64,000 nucleotides of DNA from NCBI GenBank assembly GCA_963978545.1, contig OZ021721.1, positions 42,170,785 through 42,234,784 on the forward strand. Reading direction: 5' to 3'. This document shows positions 54,578 to 64,000 of the stretch, piece after piece (position 1 is the stretch's first letter; each line of letters opens with the position of its first letter). Under the pieces are notes generated by a model. It searched no databases. It saw only the letters and a program-made list of their open reading frames with translations, and was not told where the DNA came from. The position numbers and the translations under genes were made by a program. The stretch comes from Linyphia triangularis. Its lineage: Eukaryota > Arthropoda > Arachnida > Araneae > Linyphiidae.

Positions 54578-56807
54578 GCTACTTCAGACAATCTATCGGG
54601 AAACCAGTGGTTTTTAACTTTGGATTTGAAAAGTGGATACTGGAAAGTGGAGATACATCCCGACGATCGTGAGAAGACTGCCTTCACAACGGACAAGAAT
54701 TATGGTACTTTCAAGTGATACCTTTTGGCTTGTGTAATGCGCCGGTTACATTTGCACGACTAATGGAAACTGGGCTAAGAGGATTTCCCTGCGAAGTCTG
54801 TTTGGTATACCTGGACGAAATAATTATCACCGGGAAGAATTTCGATCAGCATTTGTAGAACGTGAAGAACTCTTTTCTGAAACTTGGAGAAGCCAACTTG
54901 AAGCCTAGACCATCGAAATGCAAGCTTTTTAGGCGGAAAGCCAGTTATCTCGGACACATTATCTCATCGGATGGAGTGAGCACAGATCCAGAGAAGATCC
55001 ATGCCCTACAAAGTTGGTCTTGGCCCCAAGATGTTCATCAGCTGCGAAGCTTTTTAGGACTATGCTCTTATTACCGTAGGTTTGTAAAGGGCTTCTCCAA
55101 GATCGCCATACCCTTATATCGACTGATGGAGAGCAAACAGAAGTTTCAGTGAACTGCTGACTGTGACAATTCCTCCTTCAACCAACTGAAGATAACTTTG
55201 ACATCCGTGCCTGTTTATTCTTTTCCAATTGTTAGTAAGGACTTTATTCTAGATACGAATGCCAGTAATGAAGGGGTTGACACCGTTATTTTTCAGGAAT
55301 TTGAAGGACAGGAGAAAGTCATTGCTTGTTTTAGTAAGAGCCTATCAAGATCGGAACGGAACTACTGCGTCACGAGAAAGAAGTTACTGAATATAGTAAA
55401 GGTCGTTGAGCACTTTCATCATTATTTGTAAGGCCGAAAATTCTTCTTAATAACTGATCATGCGTCCCTAACTTGGTTGCTGAATTTCAAGAATACAGAG
55501 GGACAAATAGCAAAGTGGATAAAGCGCCTTGAGTAATACGACATGGATATCAGTCACAGAAAAGAAACGTCCCATGGAAATGCAGATGCTTTCCAGAAGA
55601 CCATTTCAAGAGAACTGTCGATATTGTTCCAATGCAGAGTCTAAATTTGGAACAACCGCATCTGCCGTTCGAAAAATAACTTCCAAGTCAACTACTTCAG
55701 ACTTGTACCCTTATAGTGATCAGAATGTCCTAAAAAGTCAGGTTGAAGATCAGGACTTGGAACTTCTAAATGAATTCATGGAAGCACCTAACGGAAAACC
55801 CAGTTGGCAGAAGATTGCATGCTATAGCCCAACAATGAAGAGATATTGGGCTATGTGGGATTCCTTGCACTTGAAAAATTGAGTACTCTACCGTCGATGG
55901 GAGTCCGATGATGGCAGGAGCTTTCGGTGGCAATTAAAATTACCGAGTTCTAGAGTTACTAACATTCTAGAAGAGCTTCACAGCAGCCTTACTGGGGGGG
56001 GGGGACATTTCTGTGTCTTGAAAATTCTTCAGAAAGTCAGGAAAAGGTTCTTCTGGGACTAAGAAAAGTCTGATGTGGAGAAGTGGTGCAATTTCTGTGA
56101 TGTATGCAATTCACGGAAGGGACCGAAGACCCAAACTCGTGGAAAGTTGCAACGTTACAACGTACGAGCACCGTTCGAAAGAATTGCGTTCAACGCCTTA
56201 GGCCCCCTACCTCACACAACTAATAGCAACAAATACATCCTAGTTGTCATGGATTACTTTAGCAAGTGTCCAGAAGCGTATGCGATTCCGATCCAGGAAA
56301 CTACAACCGTAGCGGAAGTTCTCGTACAGAATTGGATCTCCAGATTTGGCGTACCCCTACTAATACATTCCGACGAGGAAACAAACTTCAACTCTGCTGT
56401 TTTCACTGGACTGTGGACTTTCTCGACATGGAAAAGACTTGTTACAACTCCCTTGCACCCACAATTCGATGGAATGGTCGAAAGGTTTAATAGAACGATT
56501 TTGAATCGTCTCCCTTTGTTCGTTTCGAAGAACCAGCAAAATTGGGATCAGAAACTTACACTGTTCTTATTGGCCTACAGGAGCGCTACTCAAGAGACCA
56601 CCGGATTTACACCATCTCAACTGATGTTTGAAAGAGATCTTAGACTGCCCTGCGACCTCCTCTTTGGACGACCACCGGACACTCCTTCCTAGATGATCTG
56701 CATGCACGTTTGGAAGACGTACATTGGTTCGTCAGCGAGAAAATCAACATGATGGAGCGCATGAAGATCCGATACGATGCCAAGCCCACCGAACGATCAT
56801 TCGTGGA
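54578..56807 (+). pseudogene. Ty3/gypsy pol: RT, RNase H and integrase, degenerate
   Basis: RT begins WFLTLDLKSGYWKVEIHPDD (about 54608-54665). A frameshift near 54717 follows, then PFGLCNAP and the catalytic box as YLDE (54808-54819; usual YLDD). Next come KCKLFRRKASYLGHIIS and RSFLGLCSYYRRFVKGFS (about 55040-55100), with a stop at 55150. RNase H shows DTNASNEGVDTVIFQ (about 55254) and HGNADAFSRRP (about 55573-55605). Integrase has a zinc-binding region disrupted at a nine-G run near 55993, then CNFCDVCNSRKGP (about 56087). In its core, the first catalytic Asp reads Asn (FNALGPLP, about 56190), the second Asp stays in IHSDEETNF, and the Glu stays in MVERFNRTI. It is cut at 56807 by a hAT. 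Confidence 0.88.
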
Positions 56808-59396
56808 CAGGGGCGTACTGGGACACAAGACCGGCCCGGTGATTTTAGATTTATGCCGGCCCAAATTTTAATTATAATCATTTATCAAATTTTAATTATT
56901 TTTGTTAATAAAATTGCACTAATTAATTTTAATAATGAAATATTTTGAATAACTAATAAATTTTATTATTTAAATATTTATAATGAGTAATTAATTTCGA
57001 TGATAATATAAATTTATTTATAAATTTTAATAATTAGTTTAATTAACTAAATTTTTCTCTGTTTTTAATCCTTATATCCCCTTTGAGTGAACTTGGTTTA
57101 ATAAACTATTGATAGTTTGTTACAAAATAAAACAATATCTAAATTGCAAAATAAAGAATGCTTGGGTTTATAAAAAATGTTTATTAGAAAATGACATTCG
57201 AAATTATTCTATATACTTAATTATAAAAGGTATAAAATAAGTAAAGAGTTGTAATACTAGATATGAACAAATATCATTGCTGTTTGGTTCTGTATCTGCA
57301 CACGTAGATGAAACTTCTAAAGTTTTGTTTAAATGATTATTAATCACAGTAGTGTCGATTGCTACGTTATGATTTGCAACAATATTTTTATCCGTTGACC
57401 CAAAGAACATATCTTTTATAGATAAACATAGCAAGACATTTTCAAGACATAGCAAGACATTTTTTTTTTTTTTTTTTGCTCGTTCTTTTTCTGCACCCTC
57501 TTTAACTCTTTTTCTTTTACCGTCCATTTTACCAAATTAGACAAAAATCTGAATAAATAAAAACTGTCGTTAAAAAAAACTTTAAAGTCCATTTTGTTGC
57601 AAAATTAATCGAAAACTTGGGACTTAGGAAAAATTACGTGATGGCGTAAAGTTAGGCGTAAATTATTCAAAAATATTGAGGAGAACAGGGAAGGAAAGAA
57701 GGGCAGAGTTAAGATATAGAAAAATATGTGATGGATCATAACATGCACAAATTCGTGACAAAACTGTTATAATTAAACGTATACATAAATTGAAAAACTT
57801 GCATATATAAATAGGTTTATCAAGTTTTAATGCTCTGACATTTCAGTTTGGTTTTTAGCAAACATATCTTAACTTTCTAATTTCTTCAACAGATAACTTT
57901 GATTTCTACGAAATATATTTTAACCTGTTATTGGTTAAACTCATGAATTTCTATTAAGATTTTATCCTTTTTTAAATTTTCCACTACTTAATTTCTTTTT
58001 TTAATAATTATTTTAAACAGTTCATAATGGAAGATTGTTTGGTACATATCCAATTGTCATTCTATTCTATTTAAATAATTTTAGACAAAATGAAATTGCA
58101 TTACAACACAAAGTAAAATAATTACCCCTTGTCTGTGGAGTGAATCAAATTATCTACATAAAATCATATAATTATGATTATAATAAGAGATGTATCTCTT
58201 ATTATTTATAAAAATGGTTTAATAATTTTTATTTACAATTAAATCACTATCAATAACATCTTAATCAATAATACTACATTTTTTTTATAAAAAGATTATA
58301 CGGACTTCAAAAAATAACTATGAATGGAAAATGTGTAATACAGAAAATTTAATTTTTCTGATTTTGAAAACAAAACGTATAAAAAGCTTAGATTTTGAAT
58401 TGTACTCTAAACCCACAATGTCAGGTAGATCACTAACACAATGCAATGTTAAATATGTGTTTATATTCGTATTAAAAAGCTATTAATCTACACAAACATG
58501 ATCCAAATTGGTTCAGTTAATCTGGAATTATAAGTATAAATAAACATAGATAAACGTTGAATTATATATATATATATGGAGAGATAAAATTTAAATAAAA
58601 ATATTTTCTCTACTAAACATAATTTTACGTATGAATTAGATTAATTCATTTCAAGTTTTTAAGAATTAAGAACCATTATATATAAATAATTTAAAATAAT
58701 GACACTTACTTGAAATGTATATTTGAAGTTTTATGTAATCAGCTGCAACATTTTCGTTGGTATTGATTATAGTATGTAATTGCTGCCAGCTTAGCTTCGT
58801 ATGGAACCATACCAATTTGTGAAATGGAAATGGCCTCTAACAAAACAACGGTCACTCTTTTTTTGGTGTTGTGACTTGTGTTCCATCATTTGTCAATTTC
58901 GTTCGACTGGTAATGTAATTAGAGCTAGAGTCTTACCGCCTCGAAAAATTGACCCCCTGAGAAGCTTTACTTAAAATTTCTGCTTTGTAAGATGTCCGAA
59001 CAATATATACTCTATCGCCAACGATCTTGGCAGGCCATTATAGTAATGAGTTAATAGCCCATCCACGTCTGGACTATGCGGGTGGTCCTTAGATCCCCTT
59101 GGTCCTTTCCTCACCTCTGGCGTTAAGCAGCAGTCATCGGCCGCTTCTCCACAATTGTCCATAATACCCCATACTTTTCTTAGAATACCTTATCTCCCCG
59201 ACTAACCAAAAAAGGGAGCGAACGATGGAAACAATTGGGATTCAAATGCAATGTGTTAAAAAAAAATAGGTTAAAGAAGACGATTACTTATATTGAAAAA
59301 AAAAGAACGAACTTCCATACTGGACCGGCCCATTTTTTGCAGACACTGACCGGCCCGGTGATTGCACCGGACAACCCTATGGCCAGTACGCCCCTG
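56808..59396 (-). mobile_element. hAT-type element inside the Ty3/gypsy pol
   Basis: Ends are CAGGGGCGTACTGG and its exact inverse, with GGACCGGCC(C/A)-type subterminal repeats. The 8-bp duplication is TTCGTGGA (56800-56807) against TTCGTGTA (59397-59404), one mismatch. The length is 2589 bp. The coding trace is on the minus strand near 57527. Its excision would rejoin the retrotransposon's FVDRG and KVWLWSPKR coding parts, confirming the boundaries. Confidence 0.88.
57204..57527 (-). pseudogene. hAT transposase N-terminal remnant
   Basis: The frame opens MDGKRKRVKEGAEKERAKKK, the strongly basic leader usual in hAT transposases, and continues into Asn/Thr-rich sequence to 107 codons. A 17-T tract near 57460 encodes the Lys run. 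No BED or catalytic core is recognisable downstream, so the element is non-autonomous. Confidence 0.45.
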
Positions 59397-59404
59397 TTCG
59401 TGTA

Positions 59405-59603
59405 AAGTGACAAGGTGTGGTTATGGAGCCCTAAACGTTGGAAAAGTCTCTCCCCCAAGTTCCAGACGAACTGGGAAGAACCGTATGTTGTCCTTAAAAA
59501 GATCAACGACGTTGTGTTAAAAATCCAACGGACACCTTCCCGCAAACCTAAAGTTGTACATTACAAAAAGTTAGTTACAAAAAGTTATGATAGTAATGAT
59601 TAG
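59405..59603 (+). pseudogene. Ty3/gypsy pol C-terminal tail
   Basis: KVWLWSPKRWKSLSPKFQTN followed by WEEPYVVLKKINDVVLKIQR and KPKVVHYKKL. This is the usual post-integrase tail of gypsy Pol ('VWLxxPxxxxGxSxKLxxxWxGPYxVxxxxxxxxYxIxxxxxxxxxVVHxxRL'). It is the direct continuation of the frame interrupted at 56807 and ends at a stop at 59601. Confidence 0.85.
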
Positions 59604-59663
59604 ATGGCTTTTCTTTTGAAGGACTTCACTGCCTGGGACGTTCAGTCTTTAAGACAGGGCTAA

Positions 59664-60116
59664 TGTTACACATTTTCTGTATATAATTGTGAATAGTGAC
59701 GTATTTATTGTACTAATTTAATAGTTAAATTTTATTTTATTTGTTAACAGTGATAATACAGGTTAGAAAAAAGGTGGCAACACCTAAAGCAATCGGTAAA
59801 TTTCGAGATGTTTCTATTACTTGACCAGTTGGCTGGATATTTCGAGAAAGTTCTCCCGCGTCCCTATAAATACAAGATTGCAGATCGGGAGGGATCAGTT
59901 TTACTTCGGATATCGATGAAAGAAGCTTGTTTACATATTTGAGTATGCTTGAATTATCGCTGAATTCGAAGTTGTTTTTAGTGAAACTTGTGTTAAAGCT
60001 TGATAGGGATTTGCACTGTTGTTCGGAGTAATTTTGTGAGCCTTTGAAGATGGAATAAATAATAGTTTTTATCTAACAAAAACTGCCATCATTGCCTCCG
60101 AGAAAAATTCATAACA
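59664..60116 (+). repeat. 3' LTR of the Ty3/gypsy element
   Basis: It starts TGTTACAC and ends CATAACA, TG...CA as expected. It matches the 5' LTR with perhaps 10% difference by eye and has an additional stretch near 59755-59795. CCCTATAAATACAAG (about 59872) is preserved. Confidence 0.88.
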
Positions 60117-62700
60117 ATATATGTATATTTATATGTACATACATACTACATTTTGCTTTTCCCGTCCTCTTTTTAACACTTTTTGATACATAATCTTCAT
60201 TCTCATTTACATTTTATTTAATTTTTACCGGAATAGCAGGTAAAAACTGTAGAAGATGTACTCATTGTAGAAATGTATAGACCTTATAATCTCGCCGCTC
60301 ATGCTCTAAATAAAGACGCAGATCTATTCTATTTTGCCTGAATAAATAGATTCGTAGAATGCTATAACAGAGGATAAGAAATATTTATTTAAAGCTCTTT
60401 TTCTTTTTCGCAATAACTATATAAAGATTCTGTAATTGCAAACGATTGCAAAGAGTCCTTCAGCTACAATCACAATACAAATGTATGAATGTAAGAGCGC
60501 TTGTTAAAAAGTAATTAAGCTCACATTAGGTGAATACAGGGTATATTTATAAATATATATTTAACAAAATTATTACAGAAGGTAGTAATTAAATGATACT
60601 TTTTGTGTCTGTCTCTGTCAAGGTCAAACATACGTAACAATTATATAGCAAGGCATATAAATATGTCAGAATTATGACGTAAGTTTAATAAGCTAAATAT
60701 GTTTCACCACTTTATCATTGTATCTTATTTGCTTTTTGCTCCATTTGGGTGGTCTAACCCAATGCATCGAGCGGATTCAAGTTTTGAACGATACGGCAAG
60801 TAAAACTATGTAATTTTTTCAGAATTTAGATTGTAAAATTATTTTAAGCTTTTGTTTGAGAATATTGACTATCCTATAAGCGACAATCCTTCGTCAATTT
60901 AAAAAAAAAAATTTGAATTCCTTTGGAATTCTTTCCTACATATTTAAATTAGAATTATGTATTCTTGACTTCGCATTTGATTGGTGCAGAGGCTACGTAT
61001 TTTGGAAAATTGCTTTTTATTAGGTTTATTCACCTGCTGTGTCCTCAGAATAGGCTCTGTTTGAAATTCCAACTCTTCTAAACCTTCTGAAGTGAAGTCG
61101 GTCGGAATTTCATATTCTACTTCTTCTTTGGGGTTACAAATTCTTGTTTATAGTTTCCCTTCAAGGACATTTAAAAATTGTCTATTAAACCGAGATGAAC
61201 CCATACAACACTTCGTGTAAAAAATATAAATCACTACTTTTTTTCTGACTGACAACTTAATGTTTTTGATTGGCAAGAGCTGTTATATAACAAATTTTTT
61301 TTTTTGTTAGATATTGTTTTGGCAACAGGTAAAGAAAATCATCTATAAAAGTTTAATACGGAAAAGTGCTCTATCAAATAATGTATACATAAGGACTCTT
61401 TTTCGTAAGTTCATCCTGTATGAAATGTAATATAAGCAAAATAAGGCGACTTCACTATTACGGGACTACATAATAATCATCCTTCGTACTTAAGACCAGA
61501 ACACAAACTTTTTATTGTTTTAATAAACGGTGATATAACATCCATAACTATTTGTGTGTATGAAACACAAAAACTGTCCTGTGCGTTAACCCAATGGTAT
61601 TCCCATGACGGATACAGTGAATTTGTAGTTTTTCTTATCACAACAACAAAAGGCATTTGTTTATCTATGTTGTGCGGAGATGTTAATCTGTGAAAGGAAT
61701 GATACATTACCTTTTAGCAAATTCTATACTTCATACTGTATATGACAATTCATTACCTCAGTGTGGCGACTAGGAGAGGAAGTGTAGGGGAGGTGATCCC
61801 TTACTTTTCGAACTTACAGGCTTGCAGTGTTTTTAATGGCAAGATTGCCAAAATTGTGCAGTTTTCTCAACTACATTTCTCAAATTTTGGCATTCTATTT
61901 GCTGCCCTTGTAGTGTAAATGAAACATGAAACAGTTCTTTTGAATAGAAAACATTACTCTATTCTAACTCAACTCATTAGTGTGCATGAATTATTGCAAA
62001 CGTGTCTGAACCCAGCGATTTAACAACTGATTTCTAACGATAACTTCTCGATAATTCGTTAACAATTTCTTCTGTGCGAGGATATTAAGCTAATGAAATC
62101 GACCATGCTTCATTTCCAATGCTAGTGTTAAATTATCCGATTTTGCTGCTTCAGTGAATCTCATCCGGTTGATAAATATCTTGAGCTGCCAAATGTTTAA
62201 TTTTTTTTTTACAAGGTATTCTGAATAATACATAGTTACTGCAAATAGAGGATTTTGTGATAAGTTTTTGCAAAAGTAGATGGGGCCTTATTGGGATCTA
62301 GCCTTGTTTCACCTCACCTACCTTACCTACTAAAATTCATTAGAACTCTAAAGTCAGGGGCATTACCATAATATTATATAATATATATGTTAAGCATGTG
62401 AAATTTTTTGAAATATCAAGTTTCTCTAATTTTAATGAGTAGTTGGTGATTTATGAATTATAAAAAATTGCCTAGTGATAATGTCAAAATGCTTAAATTT
62501 AATATATTTTATTACCTTTTGTTTCAAATCAAAGTTCCAAATAGTTAGTTAAAGGTCCAAGCATAAATACTATAACTATTTTTCTTTCGATCTGACGAGT
62601 AGCTGTCGCAGTATGAATAAATGTATAAAAAACGCCAATTTATAGGTGTTTTATACGAATTTGAAACTGATGAGTGTGTTGTACCTTTGACTCTTAACAT
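60117..62700. other. Noncoding interval
   Basis: No gene confidently recognised. Two minus-strand open stretches could be exons: 60949-61144 (Glu-rich, no start codon) and 61477-61707 (76 codons from ATG). Neither matches a family I know. TGTGGCGACTAGGAG at 61764 resembles the start of the LTR at 19024, but no LTR follows. Confidence 0.45.
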
Positions 62701-62702
62701 TC

Positions 62703-63560
62703 ACTGTCAAAATGCTACATTTAAATTTCTAGAACCCAATTCAGAATGATATTCATTAAAAAATAGTAGCCATATCTCACGAACGAAGTAATAATCTGTA
62801 AAGCGGGTTTTTCATTCATGTACCTTATTAAGCAGTTAAGTCTACATACTAGAGCAGTTACGACTTTTACGAGTAGGATGAACTTTTTTTAATGAGGCTT
62901 TCCATTTTAAATAATAGATAGGCTCCTAACCGTCATCATCGATAAAATGCTACATTTACATTTCTGGAACCCAATTCAGAATGATACTTATTAAGAAATA
63001 GTAGCTATATCGCACAAACGAAGTAATCCGTAAAACGAGTTTTGTATTCATATACCTTAATAAGCAGGAAAGTTTACATATTAGAGCAGTTGCTACTCAT
63101 GAACAGGGTGAACTTTTTTAATGAGGTTGAGGCTTTTCATTTTAAAGAATAGATCGGCTCTTTACAGTCATCATCGATAAAATGCTGCATTTAAATCAGG
63201 AACGCAATCGAGAATAAGGCTTAAGAAGAAATAATAGCTATATCATACGAAAGGAGTGATCTGTAAAACGGGTTTTGCTTTGGTATATCTTACCAAGCAG
63301 TAAAATCTACATACTACAGCAGTTTCTACTCTATGAGAAGGAACAATTGTTTTTCTTTTTTTTACTATAAATATAGACGGGGGGGGGGGGATTCTTAACC
63401 TCTTTTTGAGATAAAATGAAACATTTAAATTTTTGTTAACCAATTTAAACGATATCGATAAAACAATAGTATTAGTTCTAGCTAGACACAGTACGGAAGC
63501 AGTGTTCTGTAAAACTTGTTTTTCCTTGATATAACTTAATAAGCAGTAAAACTACAAAAT
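62703..63560 (+). repeat. Four tandem ~235-bp repeats
   Basis: Unit starts (AAAATGCTACATTTAAATTT and variants) lie near 62709, 62945, 63180 and 63413. Each unit repeats TAGTAGC(C/T)ATATC, CGAA(C/G)GAAGTAAT, CCTTA(T/A)TAAGCAG and AGAGCAGTT blocks in the same order. Divergence is 15-25% by eye. An eleven-G run sits in the third unit (63379). Confidence 0.85.
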
Positions 63561-63586
63561 TGATCAATTTCTTCTCCACTCTTTAA

Positions 63587-63691
63587 CCCTTTGGGTACAT
63601 TTGACGAGTGAGACTCGTCATCTGCTTACTTGGGCGAAGTTACGGTGAACGAGTCTGACTCGTCATCCGTCCACCAAATCCGTCCCATGGG
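63587..63691 (+). mobile_element. piggyBac-like left terminus, interrupted
   Basis: TTAA (63583-63586) is followed by CCCTTTGGGTACATTTGACG and the subterminal palindrome GACGAGTGAGACTCGTC. A second GAGTCTGACTCGTC lies near 63650. TTAA plus a CCCTTTG-type tip is the usual piggyBac signature. About 105 bases in, the sequence changes to CAGGGCCCGATTTAG (63692), a possible hAT left end. No transposase was seen before the window ends. Confidence 0.5.
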
Positions 63692-64000
63692 CAGGGCCCG
63701 ATTTAGAATTTTTTTTACTGTAGGCCCAACATTCAGAGAGGGGCCCCCCAATAGCAAATATGTATTTTCTTACGTCACAATATTACCAGATCAAGCTACA
63801 TTCATTAAGACTAACTTTTTACAATTAAAACTCATAGTTTACTTTCACTCGATTTTTTTTGTTATAATTAGTATGATCTTGATTTCCTCTATCTAACTTA
63901 ACTCTCTGTGACTATAAAAAATATGGAATTTGCGGATGTGTAACTAAAAATTTTTTTATTATTTTTGTTCAGTACTTCTCATAAAAAGACCATTATATTT

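Larger units (their letters stand above)
51809..60116 (+). mobile_element. Ty3/gypsy LTR retrotransposon with two nested DNA transposons
   Basis: Two related LTRs (51809-52225 and 59664-60116) bracket a primer-binding site, a gag start, RT, RNase H, integrase and a chromodomain-region tail, all in plus sense. A TIR element (52407-54576) replaces most of gag through early RT. A hAT (56808-59396) splits the end of pol. Without them the element would be about 3.5 kb, so gag and protease were also deleted. Multiple stops, frameshifts and catalytic-site losses make it inert. Confidence 0.88.

Noticed and set aside
54265..54696. 143-codon minus-strand frame
   Set aside because: It is antisense to the gypsy reverse transcriptase and crosses the boundary of the inserted TIR element, so it cannot be an ancestral gene.
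61477..61707. 76-codon minus-strand frame starting MYHSFHRLTSPHN
   Set aside because: No motif, neighbour or regulatory signal supports it. It is kept only as a possible exon in the interval description.
61762..61790. Second LTR start (TGTGGCGACTAGG)
   Set aside because: It shares only about 12 bases with the LTR at 19024. The following sequence differs and no LTR end or primer site was found.

Overview
The window looks like AT-rich chromosomal DNA from a spider. The strongest clue is one very large intronless minus-strand gene (37156-48712) made of about 22 diverged copies of a roughly 160-residue helical module. The module's pattern and length match the repeats of tubuliform (egg-case) spidroins, which are known only from spiders. 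Almost everything else is transposable-element debris of kinds common in arthropods: BEL/Pao and Ty3/gypsy retrotransposons, hAT, piggyBac-like and foldback DNA elements, and tRNA-derived SINEs. No bacterial features, rRNA genes or CRISPR arrays were seen.

Layout. 1-2638 is a decayed BEL/Pao element (gag, protease, reverse transcriptase). It is cut by a 2.34 kb hAT-type element with 8-bp target duplications. From 2639 to 14984 a 6.17 kb unit occurs twice in tandem, and a third hAT copy (14985-17323) closes the array. Each unit holds the hAT element, the rest of the BEL/Pao pol, a Ty3/gypsy fragment split by a 321-bp MITE, a copy of an unclassified repeat and a 0.55 kb inverted repeat. The target duplications show that the array arose by recombination between two hAT copies. 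17324-22440 is mostly featureless, with a truncated LTR element (19024-20209) and a tRNA-like SINE relic. 22459-25157 is a composite foldback structure whose arms are tandem repeats. 25790-34600 holds MITEs, foldbacks, an unclassified repeat family and two TSD-flanked SINEs.

37156-48712 is the only convincing host gene. It encodes a secreted protein of about 3,890 residues, read in two overlapping frames because of an 11-base C run in the coding strand. It has a signal peptide and a possible relic of a spidroin N-terminal domain, then spidroin-like modules up to the last residue, with no recognisable spidroin C-terminal domain. The modules are highly diverged from one another and poor in Ala and Gly, unlike typical homogenised silk proteins. 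This gene is my candidate for the undescribed system.

48713-51808 is noncoding with a GT microsatellite. 51809-60116 is a nearly full-length but dead Ty3/gypsy element, with both LTRs and two nested DNA transposons. 60117-64000 is noncoding, with four ~235-bp tandem repeats and a piggyBac-like terminus. Retroelement reading frames here all carry frameshifts or stops; none looks able to move on its own.
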